From: Bacteroidales bacterium
Lineage (GTDB): Bacteria > Bacteroidota > Bacteroidia > Bacteroidales > F082
Reading direction: 5' to 3'
Length of the DNA stretch: 64,000 nt
Assembly (NCBI GenBank): GCA_023229135.1
Contig: JALNZT010000002.1
Span: forward strand, 131,467 to 195,466
Below are positions 54,778 through 63,873 of this stretch, one piece after another. A program made the translations under genes and the position numbers. Below the pieces are notes generated by a model. The model had not been told where the DNA came from and made no database searches. It was given only the letters and a program-made list of their open reading frames with translations. The stretch's first letter is position 1. Each line of letters starts with the position of its first letter.

Positions 54778-57700
54778 TCACCAAATCCTAAAATCGTTCT
54801 CCAGATTCTCCCTTCTCGAAGTTGGGTTTTGCTTGCCCGCGGTGAGCTCAACTACTCTTTTGCTAACATAATCGCGTAGTTCTGATACTGAAAATGTGTT
54901 ATCCTTGTTGGCATCTGCATTGCCCGATTTTATGCCTTCTAACAGTGAATAGGTGAACACCCCATTTTGCCATGCAGCGGATTCGAAAGCGAATTCCGCG
55001 CCTGATGCAGATGAAATAATCATAGCACCGGTTCCTTTTCGGAGGTCATTGAAAAATTTGCTCATGAGGTCAATCGATTTTTCCAAACCAATTTTCTTGT
55101 CAGCTTTTGTTTTCGATATTTTTCTAAAACCTCTGGTTGAAACAGCCGGATTCTGGCCTTGCGTATTTTCTAAGTCTGCAAGTTCATCTTCATCTATCTC
55201 ACCGGAATGGCAGGCATCAATAAGGAGCAGTTTCTTGCGCGCCGGGATGCCGTCCAGCAGATCCTCCAAATCTTCATAAGCCAGTCCTTTGTTGGCTGGA
55301 TTGTAAAAGTCGATATCTGATGTTCCGAAGAAGTAATTGTAGTTATCATCCAGCAGGCCGTGACCGGCAGCAAATAGAATCACCTCATCGTTCACGGAAG
55401 TTTCCAACAAACGATTCTTGACAGCCTTTATATTTTCGCGGGTTGCTTCCGAATCTGTGATTAAGATTTTGGTGAAGCCATCGTACATTTCCTCTCTGGA
55501 TTCCAACAAGTTGACCAAATCAGTGGCATCTTTGGCAGCAAAATTCAAATCAAAATCGTCATCCAAATAATCTGACACACCAATGGCTACTACGTAAAGG
55601 TTTCCTTTTATTTCTGGGGCATTGAGCGTTATATAGCGTGTTTCGGTCAAGCTGGAAACACCGTTGGAATTAAGAACGGAGAACTGGATTTTATTGATAC
55701 CGGGAGTTAATTCTAATGGAATCTGATCTTTATAAGTTAAGCCCGAAATTGATTTTCCCTTTTGGCCAAAAACGGAAACGTCGTTGATATGCACAAACAG
55801 CCGTTTTACACCTGTTTTGTCGCTGGCCGAAATCTGAACTGATAGTTTTGAATTGGAAACTTCTTTATTGATTAAATCAGTCGAGATGGTGGGCAATTCA
55901 AGAGAGGCGTGTAAATCTTCCTCTTTAATATCCATTTTCCTCAACCTTTTCAAATACGCTTTGTTTAAGGCGTTTATAAATTCCGGGGCTACGCCGCCCA
56001 GCTTTTCGAGTACCAAATCCGGGCGGTTCAAAATCAAATCAAATTGTTCAAATGGATAATAACCCGGTGTTTTGGTTGCGCCCAAATTAGTTTGCCAGGC
56101 CACCGATTGAGCCCCTTTCAGCGAGGCCGTGTAATATCCCTCGGGAGTCCAAAGCACCCAATCATCATTTTCTGAAACATAAAGCCCGGCTTCCTGCTTC
56201 CCGTTTTCAGTGGTATAGATTCTGATTAGGCCATTTTCCAAACCTGTCATAAATCGACTTTTATCAGAACTCATGGCCAGGCCATAAATCGAAAGCCCAT
56301 CTAAACTGATTGGCATAGTGAAATTATCAATATAAGAACCGTAGTTTGTACCAATCAGTGTATGCCCGTTTCCCAGAGGTAAATAAGTCCTTAGTTTTTC
56401 CTGCATTGGAAAACTAACCGATGGAGCAGTTGTTCCTCGAGATAATTCACGCGCTCCACTATAAGAATAGGGGCTTTTTACTGTTGTTATTTCTAATTTT
56501 GCGAAATCGAAAGCCTTGGTTACCCGACCGAAATTATTGATGTGAGGGTTGGAGACCAGGCCTCTTCCAAAGCCAATTTCTGTTGGCGATTTAGGGTTTG
56601 TGCCAATGGCGCTTAGCAATTCAAAAGTGGCGTTCTCTCCCAATTGAAATTCTTTCTTCCCGGAGCTGATATTCCATACTAAGCACTCAGCCGGATTCAT
56701 TCCGGTAGAAACCAGGTGCCTTCCATCTGGACTAAAAGCCAGGCCCATGACGTCTTCTTTGTGCTCGAAACTCAAAAAGGGGGAGGACAGATTCTTGGGC
56801 GTTCCGTCCAAATTAATTTCATAGACCTGAACTTTATTATCTGCCGCCAAGGCAATTTTGTCTCCTTTTGGGGAGATAGCCATTGCCATCAAAAGCTGGC
56901 CAAAAGAGGGAATATGAATTAAGGCTTTTTCGTAAGATTTCCCTTTCACCAATTCTTTTACAACGGTGTTGTTCAATTCAAAAAGTGTTACCAATCCACT
57001 GTAATCACCTGCCGCTACATATTTACCCAAAGGATCTACTTCGAGGAGTCGAAACATGGCATTGTCTGAAATCTTTCCCAGGCTACCTGCCGATTTTCGA
57101 TTGAGCGATTCCCCTATTAATTTGAAACTGGAAAGATTGGTAGGCTGTTTCATCAACATGCCTAATATGTCGATGGAAAGCACTTCGTTGGTTCCGGGGA
57201 CAAAGCCAACGCTCATTATCTGATCACTACAAAGCCCTGCTATAAAGTTTCGTTCTGCGCAAGAAGGATAAAAATTTGCAGAAGCGTCTGCCATATCCCG
57301 TTCAGCGAATTTTATCAATTTCTTTTTAAGATGGTCCAGTTTGAATACAATGACCCGGCTGTCTAATTCGCCTCCGCCCGAAACCACATAACTGCCATCT
57401 GATGAAAACGCAATTCGCTGGATGGTTTGTTTGTGTGCCGCTTGTGCATCCAATACTTCTCCAGTTGTGTAATCCAACAAAAGTACATAATCGCCAATAT
57501 AATCTTCCGTTTGGGTCTGATTACGAATTCCCAGCGAATATCCAGCTGCAATAATAAACTTCTTATCGGGCGAAACTTCCATGGTAAAGATTTGACCTTC
57601 TGCGCCTTTCCATGCCGGGACGCGGATTGTCCGCTTCAATCTGCCATTTTCAGCATTCCAGATTCGGATGGTTTTGTCCCAGGAAGCCGTAACGATTTCT

Positions 57701-58818
57701 TTTCCGTCTTTTGTATAGCCCACTGCCGGCACCCTGGCTTGATGAATCCCGCGTTCAAATACGATCATCGGTTCTGTGTCAAGGACATCAAAAGCATACT
57801 GTCCAGCAGTCTTTTGTGTAGCTTGAATTAACTCCGCTGTTTCCTGCTTAAACAAATCATCATAAATGATTATTCGGCCATCCCCCAAGGCCACCGCTAA
57901 CAAATCCCCGTTGGCATCAAAATCATTGATGTTGGCGGTCATTTTGAAAGCGTTTAATTTTGCCCCTGAATTTTTATCCCAAACAACGAGGTCAAATTGA
58001 CTTCCACTGACAATAAAACGGTCATCATCACTAAAAACGACATTCTTGATTTTAGAAAACCCAATTTGTTGTTCAAAAATCTTTTGGCCGGAAGCCACAT
58101 CAAACAGCGTGATTTTTCCATCCTTGCCTCCAGAAACCAGATATTTACTATCGTGAGATACGGCAACATACTGATCGTCCAAAGCTGTAGCTAAGATTTT
58201 CTTTTCTTTTGTTTCCAGATTTACAATCCCCAACCAGGATTTTCCCTCAAAATTGGCTGCAGACGCTACCACTGATTTTTTGTCTGGAAATAAATCCATT
58301 GAAATGAAAAACTCATCAGAACGAATGGTTGTAATTTTAGCTCCGTATTGAACGTTGAATCTGTTAATTTGATAATATCCAGACAAAACATAATTGCCCA
58401 GCGCCACCAATTCATCATTGGATTTGAAATTTAATCCGGTGTAGGTCAGCTCTTTTGACATAAAACCACCGTTTGGGTTTTTGCCAAAAGAATTAAGCAA
58501 AACTCCGGTGGAAGCGTCCCAGGTTTTTATCCACCGATCTTCGGCTGCAGTTGCAATAATCTTTCCGTTGGGAGAAAATGCCCCAGCAACCACATTCTCA
58601 GTATGTCCTGCCAAAGTTCGGATTGCTTGTCCGCTGGAAACATCCCAAATTTTGGCAACTCCGTTCGTTGCTCCCATTAAAAGCGTCTTACCATCAGGGC
58701 TAAAACCCACATGATAAATGGCGCCATCATGGGCTTGGATTGTTTTTTGGGCAAAAGAAGCTGAGGTCCACAAGAAAAATAAACCTATAACAAGCGCTTT
58801 GTTGAGCCAGGTTTTCAT
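54778..58818 (-). CDS. Secreted WD40-repeat protein with C-terminal caspase domain
   Basis: 1346 residues. Signal peptide (1-23). Beta-propeller repeats of WD40 type fill about 25-870 (IYHVGFSPDGKTLLMG, IWDVSSGQ, VSGGKDGKITLFD). A linker domain follows, and a caspase-fold peptidase (C14) at about 1075-1346 has His1153 (FAAGHGLLD) and Cys1203 (IDACHSGEID), the catalytic dyad, 50 residues apart. Such WD40-caspase fusions occur in many bacteria; most are thought to be sensors that activate a protease. The export signal places this one outside the cytoplasm. It is 2 bp after the TPR gene in an operon. Confidence 0.9.
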   Translation of the reverse strand: MKTWLNKALVIGLFFLWTSASFAQKTIQAHDGAIYHVGFSPDGKTLLMGATNGVAKIWDVSSGQAIRTLAGHTENVVAGAFSPNGKIIATAAEDRWIKTWDASTGVLLNSFGKNPNGGFMSKELTYTGLNFKSNDELVALGNYVLSGYYQINRFNVQYGAKITTIRSDEFFISMDLFPDKKSVVASAANFEGKSWLGIVNLETKEKKILATALDDQYVAVSHDSKYLVSGGKDGKITLFDVASGQKIFEQQIGFSKIKNVVFSDDDRFIVSGSQFDLVVWDKNSGAKLNAFKMTANINDFDANGDLLAVALGDGRIIIYDDLFKQETAELIQATQKTAGQYAFDVLDTEPMIVFERGIHQARVPAVGYTKDGKEIVTASWDKTIRIWNAENGRLKRTIRVPAWKGAEGQIFTMEVSPDKKFIIAAGYSLGIRNQTQTEDYIGDYVLLLDYTTGEVLDAQAAHKQTIQRIAFSSDGSYVVSGGGELDSRVIVFKLDHLKKKLIKFAERDMADASANFYPSCAERNFIAGLCSDQIMSVGFVPGTNEVLSIDILGMLMKQPTNLSSFKLIGESLNRKSAGSLGKISDNAMFRLLEVDPLGKYVAAGDYSGLVTLFELNNTVVKELVKGKSYEKALIHIPSFGQLLMAMAISPKGDKIALAADNKVQVYEINLDGTPKNLSSPFLSFEHKEDVMGLAFSPDGRHLVSTGMNPAECLVWNISSGKKEFQLGENATFELLSAIGTNPKSPTEIGFGRGLVSNPHINNFGRVTKAFDFAKLEITTVKSPYSYSGARELSRGTTAPSVSFPMQEKLRTYLPLGNGHTLIGTNYGSYIDNFTMPISLDGLSIYGLAMSSDKSRFMTGLENGLIRIYTTENGKQEAGLYVSENDDWVLWTPEGYYTASLKGAQSVAWQTNLGATKTPGYYPFEQFDLILNRPDLVLEKLGGVAPEFINALNKAYLKRLRKMDIKEEDLHASLELPTISTDLINKEVSNSKLSVQISASDKTGVKRLFVHINDVSVFGQKGKSISGLTYKDQIPLELTPGINKIQFSVLNSNGVSSLTETRYITLNAPEIKGNLYVVAIGVSDYLDDDFDLNFAAKDATDLVNLLESREEMYDGFTKILITDSEATRENIKAVKNRLLETSVNDEVILFAAGHGLLDDNYNYFFGTSDIDFYNPANKGLAYEDLEDLLDGIPARKKLLLIDACHSGEIDEDELADLENTQGQNPAVSTRGFRKISKTKADKKIGLEKSIDLMSKFFNDLRKGTGAMIISSASGAEFAFESAAWQNGVFTYSLLEGIKSGNADANKDNTFSVSELRDYVSKRVVELTAGKQNPTSRRENLENDFRIW

Positions 58819-58820
58819 TT

Positions 58821-61800
58821 CTATTGACTTAAAAGTTGATCTATAAACGGATAATCATTTCTGAGTTGTGGATTTAATTTAACCGCGTTTCTAAGTGATG
58901 TTTTAGCATTGCTGGTCTCGCCATTGGCATAGTATGAAAACCCTAAGTATAAATAAGTATCAGCATAGCTGTCAAAATAGGAAATAGATTTATTGAAATG
59001 TGGAATGGCCGCACCATAGCTTTTGTTTTGGTACTCAATTATGCCTAACTGCAAGAAATAATCAGCAAAAGTTTTTTTCAAATCTGTTGCATTGGGAAAT
59101 TTGCTCCAACCATTATCTAAAACAGATTTGGCGTTGCTTAACGAATTTTCATTTAAATAAATCAAAGCCAGATTATTGTAGCTTGATGAGCTTTGTGCGC
59201 CATTTTCAATGCTTTTTTCATAATGTCCTTTTGCCACACTGGTATTGCCAGCTCTGTGATAAGCTACGCCAATTCCACTATGTGTAATGGCTTGTCCCAA
59301 ATCAAAATCGATTTGGTCGAAATAATTTGCAGCTTCCTCCATAAGTTTTAAACCTTCCGCTCCTTGCATATCCACTCCATTCTCATACTTGGCAAACATG
59401 GCTTCAATTTCCCCTCCTTTGTCTTTTGCGATAGGGGCTGTTCCTGCAGGGTTTTTGGCAAAGGCCAACAAATCGTTGAAATTTGGGTAAAATGCGTGAA
59501 TGGTATTGGCGTTTTCTTTGTCTTTCAGCTTTTCCAGGTATTCAACCGCTTTGTGATATTTTTTTTCATGGAAATAACACAATCCCAAATACCCATTAAC
59601 CGATACGATTGGATCTGAGGCAGCGTTTATGTAGCTCTCAAAATAATGCGCGGCTTTGGTATAAGACTTTGCCAGGTACAAATCTTTACCCTTGTGGAAA
59701 TACAATTCGGATCCCAGGCCTTCGAGGTCTTTATCATTAGGATACAACTTCCTGCCCTCCTCGATGATACGAAGTGCTTCTTCATTCTTTTTTAGCTGAT
59801 TCAAATTAATACTTGCCCATTGGTAATAGGTTTTTGGGTCATTCACCCCGCCTTGTACCGCCTTTGCAAACATCGCATCTGCCTTTAAATAGCTGTTGAA
59901 TTCATTGTTTTTACTTTTGGCAATTGAGGTCAAATCAAAGCCGAGGGTATTGGCCATATCGGCTGCGAGGTATTTGTTTCCTGTATTTTCTATCGGGATA
60001 ACAAGACCGCTAATTGCATTCACCCGATCTTCAGTATTTTCAAAGCCATTTGCCTGATTATATCGAGCATACAAATCCTTATCGGCTATATACAACTGAC
60101 AAACGCCTTTGAACCTCTTCGCGTGTGCCATGATTGCTGGATTAAAATCTGCTGGTGCCGCAGCTAAAAACCGGTTCGCATTTTCAATAATCGATTTGGC
60201 CAAATTGTCATTCAGGCTGTTTTGCCCTGTTTGCGTGGGTATAAAACTGGCTGTCAAGATGCCAAACAATGCCAATGAGTAATCTGGTTTCAAGGCAAGT
60301 GCCTTGTTATAGGATGCTATCGCTTTGTCAAATTGATTGGCAGAAGTATATGCATTTCCAATCAACTGCTGATAAAGGGGATCATTTGGTTCTTTTTCAG
60401 CTGCTACTTCATAATATTTTATACTCAATAAGCTGGCAGTTGGCCCCAAGGTAGCACCAGCCGTAAAGGCCTTATTGCCATTTTCGATGAGTTCATCTAC
60501 CGTCATATAATACAAATCAGCGCTTGCTGTTTGAACTTTGTTTATGGCTGAATTTACCTCAGATTCATCCGCAGCATATGCTGAAAATGGTCCAGCTCTT
60601 AAATCTGTTGCGACAACTTTATAAAACTCAATAAATTTTAGTAATGCTTTATTATCATCCCTACTAGCTGTTGTCAATTCAATCAACGAAGTAGAATTAA
60701 CCCATTGTACGATAGGTTTTCCGAAATACTCTAAAGGGACAGGGGCTGCGTAACCATCTAACTTGGAAAATTCTCGAAAGAATTCGGTACTGTATGGCTC
60801 AGCAGATTCCAGTATGGTATATTGTTGTTGCCGGTTTGCATATCCGCCGCCGATTTTGGCTAAATTTTTACAAAATGAAACAAGCTGATTGTCTTTTAAT
60901 TCATCCGAAATAATGGGAATCAAGTTCGGTTGGCTTTCTACTCCATCTGTCTGATCATTAAATTTCACATTAATTTTTATGTCTTGCTCTGAGGATTCTG
61001 AAACCGTAAAATAATCGGCATTCTGATTAAAAACGACGAAAGAACTGCCTTGTCTGATTACCCCAACTCCTGGCTCCTGAAATGTTTTTCCTGAAATGTT
61101 GAATTGGCTATCACCATTTGAAGGAGTGAAAAACGAGAGATCGCCTTCAGAAACAGAATATTTAAATAATTGTTTTTTGTTGACGACATCATATAAAATC
61201 TTTTCCTTGGTATCAGAATCAGACACAAGTAAATATTTTGAGTCGGGATAAGCATACATAAATATACGATTCCCTTTTAACTCATCTAGTTGAAATAGAT
61301 CAAATCCACCCGTTTGAAAATTCAATTGAATGTATCCGTATTTCGATTTGGTTTTAACAAACGCATATTTCCCATCGCCTGAGGAACTAACAAATGCAAA
61401 TGAATTAATATCTTTTTCGATTTTAAAGGATTTCTCTATTACTGAACCCGTTTGGACGTTGTAGAGATAGGCATTAACAATAAACTTTTTAGTGTCGTAC
61501 CCGATGGCAACCAAAAACTCACCATTTAGTGAAAAGTTTACATTTCGAAAAGCAAAATGGTCGGTCCCTTTAATCTTGATTTTTTTAATTTCTGAGTTCT
61601 TGATTAAATCTGTGATTCTTAAAACGCCCTTGCTATCAGTTTTTGCTTCGAGGTTTTTCTGGATTTTACCATCACTATCATAAGTGTTTAATTCACTATT
61701 GTACCCAGTATGTTGTATAACCTTAACCTTTGGGTTCCCCTGAATTTCTGAAATAACATCAGTAAGAAGACTATATTTTTCATAGTTTTCACGTATGGTG

Positions 61801-61925
61801 TACTGATCCAAGATGGATTGCATATCGCTGGGAAATTCTCCAATTTCAACTTTCAATGATTGACCGTAAACAGAAGTGTTGAAAACCAAGAGGAATAATG
61901 CGAAGATAACCAGTGTATTTTTCAT
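58821..61925 (-). CDS. Large exported TPR protein
   Basis: 1034 residues. Signal peptide (1-22). The N-terminal 330 residues look like a degenerate beta-propeller (FRNVNFSLNGEFLVAIGYD, SSGDGKYAFVKTK), and the C-terminal 550 are TPR units (PNDPLYQQLIGNAYTSANQ, FDKAIASYNKALALKPDYS, SKSYTKAAHYFESYI). TPRs bind proteins. The layout and the 2-bp gap to the WD40-caspase gene make it a likely partner or activator of that protease. Confidence 0.85.
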   Translation of the reverse strand: MKNTLVIFALFLLVFNTSVYGQSLKVEIGEFPSDMQSILDQYTIRENYEKYSLLTDVISEIQGNPKVKVIQHTGYNSELNTYDSDGKIQKNLEAKTDSKGVLRITDLIKNSEIKKIKIKGTDHFAFRNVNFSLNGEFLVAIGYDTKKFIVNAYLYNVQTGSVIEKSFKIEKDINSFAFVSSSGDGKYAFVKTKSKYGYIQLNFQTGGFDLFQLDELKGNRIFMYAYPDSKYLLVSDSDTKEKILYDVVNKKQLFKYSVSEGDLSFFTPSNGDSQFNISGKTFQEPGVGVIRQGSSFVVFNQNADYFTVSESSEQDIKINVKFNDQTDGVESQPNLIPIISDELKDNQLVSFCKNLAKIGGGYANRQQQYTILESAEPYSTEFFREFSKLDGYAAPVPLEYFGKPIVQWVNSTSLIELTTASRDDNKALLKFIEFYKVVATDLRAGPFSAYAADESEVNSAINKVQTASADLYYMTVDELIENGNKAFTAGATLGPTASLLSIKYYEVAAEKEPNDPLYQQLIGNAYTSANQFDKAIASYNKALALKPDYSLALFGILTASFIPTQTGQNSLNDNLAKSIIENANRFLAAAPADFNPAIMAHAKRFKGVCQLYIADKDLYARYNQANGFENTEDRVNAISGLVIPIENTGNKYLAADMANTLGFDLTSIAKSKNNEFNSYLKADAMFAKAVQGGVNDPKTYYQWASINLNQLKKNEEALRIIEEGRKLYPNDKDLEGLGSELYFHKGKDLYLAKSYTKAAHYFESYINAASDPIVSVNGYLGLCYFHEKKYHKAVEYLEKLKDKENANTIHAFYPNFNDLLAFAKNPAGTAPIAKDKGGEIEAMFAKYENGVDMQGAEGLKLMEEAANYFDQIDFDLGQAITHSGIGVAYHRAGNTSVAKGHYEKSIENGAQSSSSYNNLALIYLNENSLSNAKSVLDNGWSKFPNATDLKKTFADYFLQLGIIEYQNKSYGAAIPHFNKSISYFDSYADTYLYLGFSYYANGETSNAKTSLRNAVKLNPQLRNDYPFIDQLLSQ

Positions 61926-61952
61926 ATCAGTTTGATTTACATATGACTTAAT

Positions 61953-61981
61953 AACAACTGTTTCATGAAAAATCAGTTGTT
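61953..61981. promoter_or_regulatory. Hairpin in front of the TPR gene
   Basis: AACAACTG and CAGTTGTT, 8-bp perfect arms with a further TTTCATGAAA palindrome in the loop, between the small ORF and the TPR gene. It may control translation or RNA stability. Confidence 0.45.
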
Positions 61982-61991
61982 GATAATTTGC

Positions 61992-62123
61992 CTACTCTTT
62001 TTGCTTTTCGGCTTCTGCAGGTGATGATGTGGTGCCAAAACAAGAAAAACAAAAGCATGAAGCTGAATTGGTAATTGTGCTACACACTTTTGTGATGACT
62101 GTGAAAATTTTATGGTTTTTCAT
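61992..62123 (-). CDS. Possible small Cys-rich peptide, first cistron of the TPR/caspase operon
   Basis: 43 residues from the ATG at 62123. A basic N-terminus (MKNHKIFTVITK) is followed by a segment with four Cys (SASCFCFSCFG plus VCST) and a charged end (SPAEAEKQKE). The start lies 21 bp after a good promoter on the same strand, and the TPR gene starts 66 bp after its stop. No known family. It could be a membrane peptide, a toxin-like peptide or a leader. Confidence 0.4.
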   Translation of the reverse strand: MKNHKIFTVITKVCSTITNSASCFCFSCFGTTSSPAEAEKQKE

Positions 62124-62143
62124 TGTTAAAGGCTTTGAGAATA

Positions 62144-62174
62144 CAAAGCTAATAGAAGAATGCGTTTGTTTCAA
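62144..62174 (-). promoter_or_regulatory. Promoter of the small peptide-TPR-WD40/caspase operon
   Basis: On the minus strand TTG (62174-62172), 20 bp, then TAGCTTTG (62151-62144), a perfect TAnnTTTG. Transcription would start about 62138, just before the ATG at 62123. Confidence 0.6.
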
Positions 62175-62210
62175 CTAAGGGAATGTTCGTAAAATAACAG
62201 GTAAAAAAAC

Positions 62211-63270
62211 TTAACCACGAAGTAAAGATTTAACCACAAAGTATCACAAAGTACGCACGAAGAAGATTAACCACGAAGGAAAAGCTAACCACGAAGGAAC
62301 ACAAAGTACACACGAAGTATCACAAAGGAAAAAGTCGTTCACAAAGTACTTCAAAAAAACCTTAGTGTTCCTTAGTGCCATCCTTAGTGCTCTTTGTGGT
62401 AAAATAGTTGACCACGAAGGACACAAAGTACACACGAAGTATCACAAAGGAAAAAGTTTATAGCAGAGAAAAAACCTTAGTGTTCCTTAGTGCCATCCTT
62501 AGTGCTCTTAGTGGTAAAAAAAACTTAACCACGAAGGAAAAGCTAACCACGAAGGAACACAAAGTACACACGAAGTATCACAAAGGAAAAATCCTTAGTG
62601 CGCCTTAGTGATGTCCTTAGTGCTCTTTGTGGTAAAAAAAACTTAACCACGAAGTATCACAAAGTACACACGAAGTATCACAAAGGAAAAATAAACCTTA
62701 GTGTGCCTTAGTGCCATCCTTAGTGCTCTTAGTGGTAAAAAAAACTTAACCACGAAGGAAAAGCTAACCACGAAGGAACACAAAGTACACACGAAGTATC
62801 ACAAAGGAAAAATCGTTAGTGCGCCTTAGTGATGTCCTTAGTGCTCTTTGTGGTAAAAAAAACTTAACCACGAAGTATCACAAAGTACGCACAAAGTATC
62901 ACAAAGGAAAAATAAACCTTAGTGTTCCTTAGTGCCATCCTTAGTGCTCTTAGTGGTAAAAAAAACTTAACCACGAAGGAAAAGCTAACCACGAAGGAAC
63001 ACAAAGTACACACGAAGTATCACAAAGGAAAAATCCTTAGTGCGCCTTAGTGATGTCCTTGGTGCTCTTTGTGGTAAAAAAAACTTAACCACGAAGTATC
63101 ACAAAGTACGCACAAAGTATCACAAAGGAAAAATAAACCTTAGTGTTCCTTAGTGCCATCCTTAGTGCGACTTTGTGGTAAAAAAAAACCACGAAGGACA
63201 AAAAATATCGCAAAGGGAAAATAAAATTTAGTGTACTTTAGTTGCATCTTTGATGCTCTTTCAGGAAAAA
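62211..63270. repeat. Long-hairpin repeat cluster C
   Basis: Eight left-right hairpin pairs and a decayed ninth (63187-63270) next to the GxxExxY gene. Right arms begin near 62360, 62475, 62593, 62696, 62815, 62918, 63034 and 63139. Two right-arm types alternate: one with GCCATCC and one with GATGTCC in the middle. The decayed last pair (CTTTGATGCTCTTTCAGG) runs up to the start of the GxxExxY gene. Confidence 0.9.
62524..63183. repeat. 221-bp tandem super-repeat, three copies, in cluster C
   Basis: The block starting CTTAACCACGAAGGAAAAGC recurs at 62524, 62745 and 62966, exactly 221 bp apart. Each holds two hairpins, one of each right-arm type. Copies differ at only a few bases, so the duplication is recent. 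Confidence 0.85.
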
Positions 63271-63284
63271 ATAAAAAATGAATT

Positions 63285-63656
63285 ATGGATGTTGAACAGA
63301 TTTTTAAAATGGTATTAGACAGCTCTTTCAAAGTCCATTCGGCACTTGGTCCCGGATTATTAGAGAATGCTTATGAGGAATGTCTGCTCTATGAGCTTAT
63401 TGAATCAGGATTGCGTGTGAAAAGGCAGGTCGGACTGCCACTGGTTTACAGAGAAGTGAGGTTAGATGCAGGCTATAGAGTGGACTTATTGGTTGAGGAT
63501 AAAGTAATTATTGAGCTTAAAGCTGTAGAGGCTTTGTCAGATGTTCATTTGGCTCAGCTAATCACTTATTTGAAGCTGTCCGGCTGCAAGCTAGGTTTAT
63601 TGGTGAATTTTAATGTGAAACATTTAAAGCATGGAATTAAACGCGTGATATATTGA
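63285..63656 (+). CDS. GxxExxY protein (PD-(D/E)xK nuclease-like)
   Basis: 123 residues, no signal peptide. The family motif is GLLENAY at 24-30 (GxxExxY). With Asp67 in YRVDLLV, the pair Glu77-Leu-Lys79 (IIELKAV) and Gln91/Tyr95 (AQLITYL), it fits the PD-(D/E)xK nuclease fold with all catalytic residues kept, and length is usual. Biochemical function is not established to my knowledge. Long-hairpin repeats flank it on both sides within 20 bp. I infer a link between the protein and the repeats. The ATG at 63285 is chosen because the ATG at 63278 runs into a stop after five codons. Confidence 0.9.
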   Translation: MDVEQIFKMVLDSSFKVHSALGPGLLENAYEECLLYELIESGLRVKRQVGLPLVYREVRLDAGYRVDLLVEDKVIIELKAVEALSDVHLAQLITYLKLSGCKLGLLVNFNVKHLKHGIKRVIY

Positions 63657-63660
63657 AAAA

Positions 63661-63873
63661 TTAATCATAAAGAAAAAAGATTAACCACGAAGGACACGAA
63701 GAAGATTAACCACGAAGTATCACAAAGAAGATTAACCACGAAGTAACACAAAGTACGCACAAAGTATCACAAAGGAGATTAACCACGAAGTAACACAAAG
63801 TACGCACAAAGTATCACAAAGGAAAGAGTTATAGTAAAGAAAAAACCTTAGTGTTCCTTAGTGCCATCCTTAG
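63661..63873. repeat. Long-hairpin repeat cluster D
   Basis: Four or five left arms (TTAACCACGAAG...) and one truncated right arm at 63846-63873 (CCTTAGTGTTCC, GTGCCATCCTTAG) that breaks off into unique sequence. It starts within about 5 bp of the GxxExxY stop, so the gene is boxed in by repeats. The final 127 bp of the window show nothing I can support. Confidence 0.85.
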
